Shown: piece by piece, positions 43,054 through 52,384 of the stretch
Layout of the letters: each line of letters starts with the position of its first letter
Position numbering within the stretch: position 1 is the first letter of the stretch
Origin: an uncultured Bacteroidia bacterium
GTDB lineage: Bacteria > Bacteroidota > Bacteroidia > Bacteroidales > UBA932
Direction of reading: 5' to 3'
Length of the DNA stretch: 64,000 nt
Assembly: GCA_902773925.1 (NCBI GenBank)
Contig: CACYGI010000001.1
Location: forward strand, 248,001 to 312,000
Notes under the pieces: model-generated
The model's database searches: none
Seen by the model: only the letters and a program-made list of their open reading frames with translations
What the model was told of the DNA's origin: nothing
Translations under genes and position numbers: made by a program

Positions 43054-43860
43054 ATGATATCAATTTCCTCTCTTGTAGCAATGGCTGTCGCCACCCTCGT
43101 CGCTATCGGTTTGCCGGTCGCCCTGGCCTGGTATATGGTCCGCAGGCATAAAATTCCTCTCAAGACCATTATAATCGGTGCCGTGGTGTTCGTGGTTTTT
43201 GCGCTCGGGCTCGAATCCGTCGCGCATCAGATTATCCTCAAAGGCCCGATGGGTGAATCTATTATGAGCCGTGTCTGGAGTTATGCCCTGTACGGAGGTT
43301 TTATGGCAGCGCTGTTTGAGGAGGCGGGCCGTTTCATTACTATGAAATGGCTGCTTCGCGCCCAGCCTTCAGGCCTTCGTCCCGCCCTCGGGTACGGTAT
43401 CGGTCACGGCGGGGTGGAGATGATGCTGATTTTCGGGATTTCGATGATTTCCAATCTGGTGCTTTCGCTTATGCTCAATTCGGGGCAGGCCGAGACGCTG
43501 CTTGCCAGTACGCCGGCGGAGGCTCAGGAGCAGGTGCAGGCTCAGTTTGACACCCTGCGGTCGTTGAATTGTGGTATGGTTGCGCTCGGTCTTTGGGAAC
43601 GGTTTTCTGCGCTTTTCCTGCAGATCTGCCTGTCGCTGCTGATGTGGACGGCGGTGCGTCGCGGCGGCCGCTGGCTGTGGCTGGCGCTCGTCCCGTTCCT
43701 GATCCATTTCCTCGTTGACACTCTGGCAGTTGTGCTCTCCCGTTCGACGGGAATGTTCGAAGTTGAGGTTTACATCTTCGCAATGGTCCTTGCCATCGCC
43801 GCCATCACCTGGCTCCTCGTCCGTCCCCGTCAGATAATAAAGTCCGCCTCATCTTTCTAG
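43054..43860 (+). CDS. YhfC-family intramembrane protease-like protein
   Basis: The product is 268 aa with about seven predicted transmembrane helices. Conserved polar motifs inside helices (FEEAGRF near 90, GYGIGHGGVEMMLIF near 115-130, HFLVDTLAVV near 215) match the YhfC family, a branch of the CPBP/ABI-like glutamic intramembrane proteases. The Glu-Glu and His residues are the presumed active site. The substrate is unknown. It has its own promoter and stands alone between secDF and the tRNA genes. Confidence 0.85.
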   Translation: MISISSLVAMAVATLVAIGLPVALAWYMVRRHKIPLKTIIIGAVVFVVFALGLESVAHQIILKGPMGESIMSRVWSYALYGGFMAALFEEAGRFITMKWLLRAQPSGLRPALGYGIGHGGVEMMLIFGISMISNLVLSLMLNSGQAETLLASTPAEAQEQVQAQFDTLRSLNCGMVALGLWERFSALFLQICLSLLMWTAVRRGGRWLWLALVPFLIHFLVDTLAVVLSRSTGMFEVEVYIFAMVLAIAAITWLLVRPRQIIKSASSF

Positions 43861-43888
43861 TGAAGCGGACATACCGGCACCGAAGGTG

Positions 43889-43961
<73 letters not shown>

Positions 43962-43969
43962 GGGGAGCA

Positions 43970-43977
43970 CAAAGGTA
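43970..43977 (-). promoter_or_regulatory. -7 box for tRNA-Pro
   Basis: TACCTTTG, an exact match on the minus strand. Confidence 0.55.
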
Positions 43978-44009
43978 GGAAAAATTTTTGCCATCCATAA
44001 AAATTGTCC

Positions 44010-44017
44010 TATATTTG
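44010..44017 (+). promoter_or_regulatory. -7 box for tRNA-Ser
   Basis: TATATTTG, an exact match 29 nt before the tRNA 5' end. The leader CCGCCGTCGCGGACGG can form a small hairpin. Confidence 0.55.
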
Positions 44018-44046
44018 CAGTCCTATCCGCCGTCGCGGACGGGTAA

Positions 44047-44134
44047 GGTGAGGTGGGTGAGTGGCTTAAACCACCAGTTTGCTAAACTGACGTACGGGAT
44101 TACCGTACCGGGGGTTCGAATCCCCCCCTCACCG
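44047..44134 (+). tRNA. tRNA-Ser (GCT)
   Basis: 88 nt with the long variable arm typical of tRNA-Ser (GTACGGGATTACCGTAC region). Acceptor GGTGAGG/CCTCACC, anticodon loop TTGCTAA (GCT), T loop TTCGAAT. The discriminator is G and CCA is not encoded. Confidence 0.95.
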
Positions 44135-44157
44135 CGCAATGCAAAGCAAATAAAGGG

Positions 44158-44184
44158 CGCCGCACAAAAGTGCGGCGTTTTTTT
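44158..44184 (+). terminator. terminator after tRNA-Ser
   Basis: An 8-bp perfect stem CGCCGCAC/GTGCGGCG with an AAAA loop and T7. Confidence 0.85.
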
Positions 44185-44362
44185 GTGTAGCCGCCTGCAA
44201 CCGAAAGCTAGCTTTCGGGTTGCCAGACGGCTACACGAAAATCGAGGCAAAGCCTCGCCCATATTTGCTTTGCTCTCGGTGAACGGGGGAAAAGGCTCGC
44301 GCAGCGAGACTAATCCCCCGGCACCTGATATCAATCTCCGTTTGCAGAATCGCGGAGAATGC
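44185..44362. other. multi-hairpin intergenic element
   Basis: Starts with a 52-bp palindrome-like structure at 44185-44236: outer 9-bp stem GTGTAGCCG/CGGCTACAC and inner 12-bp stem GCAACC-GAAAGC/GCTTTC-GGTTGC with one bulge and a 2-nt TA loop. Then come CGAGGC-AAA-GCCTCG (44243-44257), a GGGGG/CCCCC stem enclosing CTCGCGCAGCGAG (about 44284-44318), and CTCCG../..CGGAG (about 44336-44357). No ORF. It ends at the next gene's promoter. It may be a structured RNA or a relic of an insertion next to the tRNA. Confidence 0.5.
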
Positions 44363-44364
44363 AG

Positions 44365-44372
44365 TATCTTTG
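44365..44372 (+). promoter_or_regulatory. -7 box for tocopherol-cyclase-like gene
   Basis: TATCTTTG, an exact match 21 nt before the ATG at 44394. Confidence 0.55.
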
Positions 44373-44393
44373 GCCGGGCTACGCGCTAATTTA

Positions 44394-45302
44394 ATGAAAC
44401 GCAGATTGTTATTTCTGGCGGCACTGCTTCTCTGTGCTACTGCTGCCAGGGCTGCCGGATACTTTGACGGCTGGTACTTCAAGTTACAGAGCGAAAACAG
44501 GACGATGGCTCTCATCGTTGCCTGGCACAAGACGGATGGAGTGAAATCCGCTTCGCTTCAGGTTATTACAGACGACAAGGTATGGAACGTCCCATTCTCC
44601 TATGCGGATTTCAAGCGGAATGGAAGCGAACTTGACGTTACTCTTGGCAACTGCCGTTTCTCGAGCGCGGGAATCCATCTGGACGTGCACAAGCAGGGCT
44701 TTGATCTGACGGGAGACATAACTTTCGATCCTTGGACCCCACTTCGCGGAAATATCATGGGGCCGTTTGTCGCCGTGCCTTTTATGCAGTGCCGGCACAG
44801 CGTATGGAGTGTGGATCATTCTGCGACAGGGACCATTACTCTCAATGGAGACAGTTATGATTTCAGCGATTCAAGAGGCTACATAGAAGGAGACAGGGGA
44901 TACTCATTCCCCTCGGTGTATGTGTGGACGCAGACCCTGTTCCCCGGAGGCTCTCTGATGCTGAGCGTCGCCGACATCCCTTTCGGCCTTTTCCACTTCA
45001 CAGGCATAATCGGCTTCGTCTATTATCAGGGCAAAGAATACCGGATAGCCACATATAACGGAGCAAAGCTCTTAAGCGCCAAAGACGGCGAGGTTACCGT
45101 AAAATGCAAGGATATGGAGCTGACCGCGCGCCTTATCAGGAAAAACGCCCAACCGCTTTACGCCCCCGTCGCTGGCGCGATGGACCGGGTTATACGCGAA
45201 AGCGCCTCTTGCCTCGCCGGTTATAGGTTTTCTATCGGCGGCAAGACAATCCTCGACTTCGAGACGGACAAAGCTTCTTTTGAATACGAGTGGAGCGAAT
45301 AA
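44394..45302 (+). CDS. secreted tocopherol-cyclase-like protein
   Basis: The product is 302 aa from the ATG at 44394, with signal peptide MKRRLLFLAALLLCATAARA. An in-frame codon at 44370 overlaps the promoter and is rejected. Motifs GYFDGWYFKLQS near the N-terminus, RGYIEGDRGYSFPSVYVW in the middle and LMLSVADIPF-GLFHFTGIIGFVYYQGKEY match the tocopherol-cyclase-like fold (PF14249), a lipocalin-related double barrel. Bacteria here make no tocopherol, so it probably binds or handles another hydrophobic ligand. It stands alone behind the multi-hairpin element. Confidence 0.8.
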   Translation: MKRRLLFLAALLLCATAARAAGYFDGWYFKLQSENRTMALIVAWHKTDGVKSASLQVITDDKVWNVPFSYADFKRNGSELDVTLGNCRFSSAGIHLDVHKQGFDLTGDITFDPWTPLRGNIMGPFVAVPFMQCRHSVWSVDHSATGTITLNGDSYDFSDSRGYIEGDRGYSFPSVYVWTQTLFPGGSLMLSVADIPFGLFHFTGIIGFVYYQGKEYRIATYNGAKLLSAKDGEVTVKCKDMELTARLIRKNAQPLYAPVAGAMDRVIRESASCLAGYRFSIGGKTILDFETDKASFEYEWSE

Positions 45303-45348
45303 CCCGCACTTGAACAGAGTCCGGTAATAATTTCCTGAACTTTTTTGT

Positions 45349-45356
45349 TATCTTTG
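45349..45356 (+). promoter_or_regulatory. -7 box for amidotransferase paralog 3
   Basis: TATCTTTG, an exact match 30 nt before the ATG at 45387. Confidence 0.55.
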
Positions 45357-45386
45357 GTGACAGTATTGAGGTTCAGAGAGTTTATT

Positions 45387-47528
45387 ATGACACAAACTCG
45401 CTTTAAGGGCTTCTTCGGAAGCCTCTTTATTATAATGGGTTTATCTGTGGCTGCCTTTCTGGTGTGCAGCTGTGACCCGGAGATCGACCCGCCGGATACA
45501 CAAAGACCGGAGGCCTTCACGGCAGAACTTGAGGGTTGGTCGTACTATTTCGGAGACGAATGGCCGGATGATGCCGCCATCAAGGTCTTCCTGCCGGAAG
45601 ACAAATCGGGTCGGACTTTTCAATTGACGGACAAGCCCTCACAGCACGTCGCCACTTTTCAGCAGGCGGGCTTCAGCGATTACGACAGGGCCGTGGCGGC
45701 CATTTATCCCGCTTCGAGCCAGAGCGAGCTGGCTGCGGAGGGCGTCGTCATCTCCCTGCCGCGCACAAGGCGGCAAACAGGGGAAACTACCCAGCAATTC
45801 CCCGGGATAATGACACTTGTTGCAAAGGGCGATACTACGGGCCGACTGGATTTCAAATTGCTGTGCGGCTCCATCACCTTATGCGTCAAATCCTCCCTGC
45901 AGATCAGGGAAGTGCATCTGATCTCCAACAAAGATGAAGCCCTGTGGGGAGATATGACCGTTGCGCTCGGCAATGCTTTCCCTACGGCCGTCATTAGCGG
46001 TAACACCTCAGAGGAGAGAAATTCGCTGGTAGTTACCGCAGGGGATTCTGCGCAGGGCACATCTGGCAGCGAGAGCTTTACGACCGGATCCAATTCCACG
46101 GTTATCGACGGGACAATTTCCGATTCGGGGGAAATCGGACAAACCGGCTATTTCCACTTTGTAGTACCCGTAGGGACCCTTCAGGACGGCTTTCGCGTCA
46201 TCGTGATCGACCAGCGGGGCGGCTATATGGAGAAAAGTTTCCCCGCACAACAGGTGGAACGAGGCCGGGGACACGAGACGGAAGCTGCCTACAGGGACGC
46301 CTCGAAGGACGTGGAGATTCGCACCGATGTCCTCAACAAGGCATTCTACAAAGACCTCTACCTCAACAGCGGCCTCTTTCTGACCACCAATGACACTCTG
46401 CCTGTATCTGATTTCCTGGGGCTCGATATAGAGCACCTGATGGCGGCCCGCACCAATCCGACTGCCGCCGATTATGCGGCGCAGACCGCGGCTTTCTCGG
46501 GTTCGGTGGAGGACGTCAACGGCCGGTTGCTCTATCCCGACGGAGAGCCGCGCTACAGGATGGTCTATGTGCGTGGCGGAGGTTCGACCGACCACGGCTT
46601 CTCACTTGGAAGTGACGGCCGCGAGCATTTCCGCGCCTTCGTAAAGGCTGGCGGCTCCTATCTGGGCTCCTGCGCCGGGGCATATCTTTCGTCAAAAGGC
46701 TCATCTATCAACGCCTCCTCCTCCGGCAACTACCTCGGCATCTGGCCGGGATACTGCAATTCTTTGAGCACGAAGCAAATTTATCCCGGACACGTCATTC
46801 CGCCGGACAGCCCGCTGCTGCAATACTACGATTTTGGCGGAGACTTCTATATCGACTCGGTCCGTCATCACAACGGCCCGTGCTTTATCAACTACGATTA
46901 TGTTCCGGGCACGGAAGTGCTCACCCGCTTCGATATTCCGGATTCGACCAAGATGCACGGCCATCCGGCCATCATCGCCTGGAAGGAGAATAAGTGGACG
47001 GGCCGCATAATCCCGTGCGGTTCCCATCCCGAGCAGATTCCGCAGGGCGACAACCTGCTGCTGATGGCGGCTATGGTCCGTTACTGCTTTGACGGCGTGG
47101 GCATTGCCAAAGTCAAAGGTATCCTGCACAACGGAGAGGTACGGCAGATGACCTGCCGGACTGAAGACCTCAAACCGGCCTATACGCGGATCGGCGACCG
47201 GCAGTGCCATCATTTCGTCTTCGCCCTTCCCGAAGGGGCCCGCAACGTCCGCTTGCGGCTCGTCTCTCTCGATGGATACAATCTCAGCCTGCGGCTGGCC
47301 AAAGGCACTTTCGCATTTCGGGAAGATGCACTCTACCGCCTGGAGAACAGTGATGCCAGCAAAGAACTATTATTCCCGACGCTGGAGGCCGGTACGTGGT
47401 ATGTCGGAGTCCAGTGCGAAGACGTCCCGACCGTCGTGACCAACCACGGCAAGTACGGGACCGAGTATGCCGATACGGGCATCCTCAACGGAGCGCCCTA
47501 CACGGTCAGTGTTTCGTGGGATTATTAA
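45387..47528 (+). CDS. fimbrillin-like / amidotransferase-like fusion lipoprotein, paralog 3
   Basis: The product is 713 aa from the ATG at 45387; an upstream frame start overlaps the -7 box. Lipobox region LVCSC (Cys27 or Cys29). A fimbrillin-like part spans ~35-310 (YAAIYPASSQ-type segment, FKLLCGSITLCVK, FHFVVPVGTLQDGFRVIV), then the amidotransferase-like domain with GSCAGAY (Cys429) and GSHPE (His547, Glu549), then a PPC-like sandwich. The architecture equals that of paralog 2, but sequence identity in the fimbrillin part is low by eye. The stop overlaps an ATG of the next lipoprotein gene (TAATG), so the pair forms an operon. Confidence 0.8.
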   Translation: MTQTRFKGFFGSLFIIMGLSVAAFLVCSCDPEIDPPDTQRPEAFTAELEGWSYYFGDEWPDDAAIKVFLPEDKSGRTFQLTDKPSQHVATFQQAGFSDYDRAVAAIYPASSQSELAAEGVVISLPRTRRQTGETTQQFPGIMTLVAKGDTTGRLDFKLLCGSITLCVKSSLQIREVHLISNKDEALWGDMTVALGNAFPTAVISGNTSEERNSLVVTAGDSAQGTSGSESFTTGSNSTVIDGTISDSGEIGQTGYFHFVVPVGTLQDGFRVIVIDQRGGYMEKSFPAQQVERGRGHETEAAYRDASKDVEIRTDVLNKAFYKDLYLNSGLFLTTNDTLPVSDFLGLDIEHLMAARTNPTAADYAAQTAAFSGSVEDVNGRLLYPDGEPRYRMVYVRGGGSTDHGFSLGSDGREHFRAFVKAGGSYLGSCAGAYLSSKGSSINASSSGNYLGIWPGYCNSLSTKQIYPGHVIPPDSPLLQYYDFGGDFYIDSVRHHNGPCFINYDYVPGTEVLTRFDIPDSTKMHGHPAIIAWKENKWTGRIIPCGSHPEQIPQGDNLLLMAAMVRYCFDGVGIAKVKGILHNGEVRQMTCRTEDLKPAYTRIGDRQCHHFVFALPEGARNVRLRLVSLDGYNLSLRLAKGTFAFREDALYRLENSDASKELLFPTLEAGTWYVGVQCEDVPTVVTNHGKYGTEYADTGILNGAPYTVSVSWDY

Positions 47529-47542
47529 TGGAGGAATGGATT

Positions 47543-49360
47543 ATGAAAAAGACTCGTACATTTCTCTTCCTGATGCTGGCCGCCCTGACGGGACTTACGG
47601 CTTGCCAATCACTTCCCGAACAGGGGCCTGCATATCGGGTGACGGCTTCTCTTGAGACGATGACCCGCACGCAACTCGTGCCCGAGGGCGATATTTATAA
47701 GGTGTACTGGACGGCCGGCGATCGCATTGCCATCACCGCCGCATCCGGCACGGCGTATTATACCGCTGATTCTGGCGGAGCCACAACGGCAACATTCTCG
47801 CTTGCCGAAGGCGTCGCTCCGGGCGGAGGCAGGTTTACAGCCTGGTATCCCGCTTCGCTTGCCGAAGGGTCGCTGCCAGCCGTGCAGATATTCCGCGCAG
47901 ACGGCACTGTCGAGACGCCTATGTGCGCCGAGGCGGAATCGCTGGATTTCAGCTTCCGCAACCTCTGTGGCGTCATCCGGCTCGATGTTGTCACCCCGCT
48001 GCAGGGCATCCACATTGATCGGATCGTACTTCAGGCCGACCAGGGCCTAAGCGGTCAGTTCTACCGTAGCGGAGATATTGCCGTCGTTCCGGGTAGCGAC
48101 GGAGTCCGGCTCGACTGCGGCGGCGTCGCGCTGGGAGAGATTCCCGTATCTTTCTATGTCAACGTTCCGGCCAATATCTATACGGGCCTGAGCATCACTC
48201 TGTATACGAGGGATGGCCGGAGTCAGCAGGTGCGCCTGAAAGATGGTGCTTCGTATTGCGTTGAGCGCAGCGAAGTCTGCGAAATCGCCCTTTCGGCCGC
48301 AGATTTTGAAACCAATCAATATGAGCCGGCACGCCTGCGCCCCGGAGCTGATTTCAACCATCTGATCAAGAGCCTCAGCGGCACAAAGCGTGGCGCAACA
48401 GAGGCCGACACTACCGTCAAGAGGGTGGTTTTTGAGACCGGAAGCAAGGTGAGCGCAGGCCTTCACGTCGAATCTTATGACTCCCCGTGGCCCGTCTATA
48501 TGAACTGGCGCCAGATTGACAGCACCATTATAGTCTCCACTCCGGCAGGCAGTTTCCGCACAGGAAGTATGTGTGCATATATGTTCGCATACCTCTATAT
48601 GCTCGAGGAGGTCGTGAACTTCAAGTCGGTGGATACCACTCCGGCTCTTGATGTGGACAATATGTTTGCCTACGCAGGCTACCGGTCGTCGCGTCTGACG
48701 GTCGATCTGAGTGCAATGCGCACGCTCAATGTCACGAACTTCTACCGAATGTTTTACTTCTGCGAATCGGTGGAAGAGCTGGATCTGAGCGGATTCGACA
48801 CTTCCAATGCGGTCACGATGGACAATATGTTCCGCAGCTGCCGCCGCCTGCGCAAACTCGATCTTTCGTCGTTCAATACCTCGCGCGTCAAGACGTTCCG
48901 CAGTATGTTCAATATGTGCGAATCGCTTGAGGAGCTCAATATCGACAATTTCAATACCGACAGCGGGGAGTTGATGTCCTATATGTTCTACAAGATGGGC
49001 AAAGTCCGTAAGATATCCATCCGTGGGATGAACATCAACCGTCCGACCACAACTGTCTATTATTTCTTCCAGGGCAACCCGAATCTGGAAGAACTTTATG
49101 TCGGCGACGGATTCCGCCGGCCGGAGGAACTGTCGATGCCTTCCTCATTTTTTGCCGGTGCAAGTGATGCGGCCGGATTCCGCACCGCATCGAATGTCGG
49201 ATCGCTCCGCATCTACTGCACTGCCGCATCGGCCGACTGGCTGGCGCGGACCACATTGCGCTTCCTCCATAGCGGCTACAGGAATGCTGCGCGTATCGAT
49301 GTCACATTCACGGACGATGCCACCGGCGTGACGCTTTCGCCGACCTGGGCGCCCAACTGA
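47543..49360 (+). CDS. fimbrillin-like lipoprotein with BspA-type (DUF285) repeats
   Basis: The product is 605 aa. The ATG at 47543 is preferred: it gives MKKTRTFLFLMLAALTGLTAC with lipobox Cys21 and has GGAGGA 7 nt upstream. The ATG at 47528 overlapping the previous stop is possible. Residues ~30-290 are fimbrillin-like (RTQLVPEGDIYKVYWTAGDRIAI, LDFSFRNLCGVIRL). From ~400 come DUF285/BspA-like repeats with the pattern LDLSGFDTSNAVTMDNMFRSC and LDLSSFNTSRVKTFRSMFNMC. These surface repeats often mediate adhesion. Cotranscription with paralog 3 suggests a joint surface complex. Confidence 0.85.
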   Translation: MKKTRTFLFLMLAALTGLTACQSLPEQGPAYRVTASLETMTRTQLVPEGDIYKVYWTAGDRIAITAASGTAYYTADSGGATTATFSLAEGVAPGGGRFTAWYPASLAEGSLPAVQIFRADGTVETPMCAEAESLDFSFRNLCGVIRLDVVTPLQGIHIDRIVLQADQGLSGQFYRSGDIAVVPGSDGVRLDCGGVALGEIPVSFYVNVPANIYTGLSITLYTRDGRSQQVRLKDGASYCVERSEVCEIALSAADFETNQYEPARLRPGADFNHLIKSLSGTKRGATEADTTVKRVVFETGSKVSAGLHVESYDSPWPVYMNWRQIDSTIIVSTPAGSFRTGSMCAYMFAYLYMLEEVVNFKSVDTTPALDVDNMFAYAGYRSSRLTVDLSAMRTLNVTNFYRMFYFCESVEELDLSGFDTSNAVTMDNMFRSCRRLRKLDLSSFNTSRVKTFRSMFNMCESLEELNIDNFNTDSGELMSYMFYKMGKVRKISIRGMNINRPTTTVYYFFQGNPNLEELYVGDGFRRPEELSMPSSFFAGASDAAGFRTASNVGSLRIYCTAASADWLARTTLRFLHSGYRNAARIDVTFTDDATGVTLSPTWAPN

Positions 49361-49365
49361 TGAGC

Positions 49366-49373
49366 TAATTTTG
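49366..49373 (+). promoter_or_regulatory. -7 box for TMEM43-family gene
   Basis: TAATTTTG, an exact match 23 nt before the ATG at 49397. Confidence 0.55.
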
Positions 49374-49396
49374 ATATAACCTAAACAAACGATACT

Positions 49397-50626
49397 ATGG
49401 CTTACCAAAAAGTAACAACGACCTCTTACGGCGGACGCCTTAAGAATGCCCTCTCCGGTGTACTGATGAGTTTTGTAATGCTCATCGGTTCAGTAATCCT
49501 TCTTTTCTGGAACGAGGGCCGCACTGTCAAGACCACCAAGATGCTCAAAGAGGCGCAGAAGGTCTGCACCGAGCTTGGTGATATCAGCGAAGTGAATGCC
49601 GATATGGACCATATGATGGTTCACGCAACGGGTCAGGCTACGACCGAAGACATTCTCACGGACGATGAGTTCGATCTTTCTATCAATGCCATCAAGCTCA
49701 TCCGCGATGCAGAGTATTATCAGTGGGTGGAGCATCAGGAGACTAAGACCCGCGACAAGGTCGGCGGCGGACAGGAGACGATCACGACCTATACTTACAG
49801 CAAAGAATGGGTTGACGAGCCCGTCGATTCGGATAAATTCGAAGATCCTGAATACCGCGGCATAGACAACAGTGTTCCCGCCGAGTTTGACGACTTTACC
49901 ATCCAGGCGGAGAATGTCGCATTCGGTGCATACCGCCTCCCCAAAGACCTCGTCTCGCAGATGAGTGACGACCGCACTCTGCCCCTCGAGCTTTCAAATG
50001 AGGTCACCAAGTTTTACAATAACGAGATGCACAAAGTCCTGCCGGATGCAGCAAAGGACCAGCAGCTGTTCCACGTCAAGGGCAATATGGTCTATTTCGG
50101 CGAAAATACGTCCCGTCCGCACGTTGGAGACGTACGCATCACCTACAGGCAGGTCCTGCCAGGTGAAGTTTCGATCCTTGCCAAAGTCAACGGTGATACT
50201 TTCGAAGAGTTCACCGCAAAGAATAGCTACTCATTTATGGCGCTTGAGGACGGTGCCGTCAGCATGGAGAATATGTTTGAGAACCAGCACGCCAACAACC
50301 GCGCCCTTGCGTGGCTTCTCCGTATCATCGGCGTACTGCTGGCAATTTTCGGCTTCCGCAATATATTCGGCATCATAACGTCGCTGCTCAAGGTGCTGCC
50401 GTTCCTCGCAAATATCGCCGATCTGGGCGTCGGCCTGGTGGCAATCGTCCTCGGCCTCGCGTTGTCGCTAGTAGTCATCGCCGTCGGCTGGCTGTTCTAC
50501 CGTCCGCTGCTCGGCATCCTGCTTCTGGCAGGCGCAGGAGTGCTGATCTATTTCCTCGGTAAACGCAGCAAAGAGAAGCACGCCGCCAAGCTGGCCGCCG
50601 AAGCCGCAGCAACCCCGGCGGAGTAA
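49397..50626 (+). CDS. TMEM43-family membrane protein
   Basis: The product is 409 aa. One N-terminal helix (~20-38, VLMSFVMLIGSVILLFW), then the conserved NEGRTVKT motif, a ~250-residue soluble domain, and a C-terminal bundle of about four helices (~305-390). This is the layout of the TMEM43/LUMA family (PF07787), found in animals and scattered bacteria and of unclear role (envelope integrity has been suggested). It ends in an Ala/Glu tail and is followed by a strong terminator that marks the border to the AT-rich island. Confidence 0.85.
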   Translation: MAYQKVTTTSYGGRLKNALSGVLMSFVMLIGSVILLFWNEGRTVKTTKMLKEAQKVCTELGDISEVNADMDHMMVHATGQATTEDILTDDEFDLSINAIKLIRDAEYYQWVEHQETKTRDKVGGGQETITTYTYSKEWVDEPVDSDKFEDPEYRGIDNSVPAEFDDFTIQAENVAFGAYRLPKDLVSQMSDDRTLPLELSNEVTKFYNNEMHKVLPDAAKDQQLFHVKGNMVYFGENTSRPHVGDVRITYRQVLPGEVSILAKVNGDTFEEFTAKNSYSFMALEDGAVSMENMFENQHANNRALAWLLRIIGVLLAIFGFRNIFGIITSLLKVLPFLANIADLGVGLVAIVLGLALSLVVIAVGWLFYRPLLGILLLAGAGVLIYFLGKRSKEKHAAKLAAEAAATPAE

Positions 50627-50652
50627 TACACTCCCGGCAGGGGTATAAATAA

Positions 50653-50692
50653 AAGAGCTAACTGCTTAAAAAAAGTGGTTGGCTCTTTTTTT
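50653..50692 (+). terminator. terminator after TMEM43-family gene
   Basis: A 10-bp stem AAGAGCTAAC/GTTGGCTCTT (50653-50662/50678-50687, one G-U) with T-run to 50692. The remaining 130 bp up to the ATPase gene hold no feature I can name. Confidence 0.75.
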
Positions 50693-50822
50693 GGGCGTGT
50701 TAAATTTTGCTAATCATTTGCCGACTTAGCGGTGTTTTTGTCGAGTTAGTTCCACCTCCACCATTCATTTCATAATATGGAACAGCGTTCGCCTATTCTT
50801 GCCTCCGACACTATGAGTAACA

Positions 50823-52349
50823 CTATGGATTAGCTATTAAATACTGTCGCATCAGCTCGATAGACTGTTTCAATTCCTCTAATGAATATCGTGTATTGTT
50901 ATGATTCTCCGGATGATGTATTTGATGACGAATTATTTCAGTTTTGGATAACTGCTCTTGAACAATACTCCCACTCTTTGTTATCTTTTTGTAAGTATAA
51001 GTTGGCTGGGCGCTAAGAAAAACCTTTAAATCTCCACGAGAATCAAGATGTCCATAGAGCTCATTATGATATTCCTCTGATACTTCGCCAAAAGCGAGGT
51101 AATTAACTTCATTAAGTGTTTTATACGGCATTTGCGCCACATCAATTGAATCCACGACCTTCACTCCTTCTTTCTCAGAAACGAGGCGGAGATGAGAATA
51201 ATCCAGTTGTTTTACAAGATACGGACTATGTGTAGTAATGATTATTTGAATATGATTGCGATTCGCCAGAGTTCCTAAAGCTTCCATCATCATGTGAATA
51301 TGCTCATTATGCTGAGACGTTTCTGGTTCCTCGATGGCATAAACTACGTCTTTTCCTTCAGTCACTCTCTTTTCTGCTTCATAGCGGAAGAAGTTCAACA
51401 AAATCAACCTGCGAACACCACTACCGTGTTTGTTAACTTGAATACCATCATCACCTGCTATTGAAACATTTTTAAATATGTCCGCCCATTTCAACTCCTC
51501 TTCTTTTCCTATCGAGGGATTCAACTGACCTGCAATCTCCGAATTCATTTCGTTTAGTTTAGTAAGAGTTCCTGTAGCGACATCCTGAAGTTCAGAAATC
51601 ACTCGCTCTGCTATCTGGTGACATAGGTCTTTAATTACGTTATCATTGAACATCCTCTGTACTGCATACTTCAAAGGATCTTGAACAATTTTATCTCCTT
51701 CGTTATTAGTCCTATCAGATACGAATAACGAATAAACAGGAAGATAATCCGTGAGTTTACTCCAGATATCTTTAACGTTTTCCTTCGATGAATCAATCTC
51801 TGTCTCCTGTAAGCAAAGATCTCCCTCCTGCTTCTGATAATAGTTGCGGATAGCGTTACGCATTTCGGCGTTTTTTGTCTTATCGCAGTCAAGCCCCAAA
51901 TCCTCAACGCGTTTTTTTAAATCCTTTTGCTTTAGAGAGATCAGGTCTGCGCAATTTTCCTGTGTCGGATGGTTGGCTACAATATAGATTTTTTCTTTAC
52001 CACCATTGGGGTAAATCTTGCGAACCTTCAGCCGGCCACTGGATGTTAGTAAGTATTCATCCGAAAGTGATGTCTCGTTCGTGGAATCTATAACAAGCGT
52101 CTTCGGGAGATCAGTAAACTCAACGGTTATTTCAACATTGTTATCTCCTTCGGATGCGGCTTCGACATTTAGGTCGGTTTTATCTATAGGGTGTATTGGC
52201 TTACTATTGCAAAAAATATCAAGAGCTTCTAGGATCGACGACTTACCTATGTCATTCTTTCCCACGATCGCTGTAAGATTATCAAAAATAACAGTGGCTT
52301 CATCCCTGTATCCTCTAAAGTTTTTAACTGTCAGTGAATAGATTTTCAT
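50823..52349 (-). CDS. OLD/RecF-like AAA ATPase, probable defence protein
   Basis: The product is 508 aa. Seen: FRGYRDE at 11-17, Walker A GKNDIGKSS at 30-38, a coiled-coil middle, the SGVRRLILLNFF signature region, Walker B with YAIEEPETSQH, and the THSPYLV His switch. This is an ABC/SMC-type ATPase as in OLD, AbiL- or Gabija-like proteins, but no TOPRIM nuclease follows. The ~90-residue tail has IRHQIHHPENHN then a helix. Codon use is AT-rich, unlike the upstream neighbours. The 174-aa gene just upstream (70 bp) is the likely partner. Antiphage function is inferred from family and context. Confidence 0.75.
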   Translation of the reverse strand: MKIYSLTVKNFRGYRDEATVIFDNLTAIVGKNDIGKSSILEALDIFCNSKPIHPIDKTDLNVEAASEGDNNVEITVEFTDLPKTLVIDSTNETSLSDEYLLTSSGRLKVRKIYPNGGKEKIYIVANHPTQENCADLISLKQKDLKKRVEDLGLDCDKTKNAEMRNAIRNYYQKQEGDLCLQETEIDSSKENVKDIWSKLTDYLPVYSLFVSDRTNNEGDKIVQDPLKYAVQRMFNDNVIKDLCHQIAERVISELQDVATGTLTKLNEMNSEIAGQLNPSIGKEEELKWADIFKNVSIAGDDGIQVNKHGSGVRRLILLNFFRYEAEKRVTEGKDVVYAIEEPETSQHNEHIHMMMEALGTLANRNHIQIIITTHSPYLVKQLDYSHLRLVSEKEGVKVVDSIDVAQMPYKTLNEVNYLAFGEVSEEYHNELYGHLDSRGDLKVFLSAQPTYTYKKITKSGSIVQEQLSKTEIIRHQIHHPENHNNTRYSLEELKQSIELMRQYLIANP

Positions 52350-52384
52350 AATTACATCATTAATGCGAGTTCACATTTTTTTTC

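Noticed and set aside
43988..44389. 133-codon frame across tRNA-Ser
   Set aside because: It runs through a complete tRNA and its terminator and has no support as protein.
44047..44393. Genomic island integrated at tRNA-Ser
   Set aside because: No integrase and no repeat of the tRNA 3' end is seen in the window; downstream genes match the chromosome in style.
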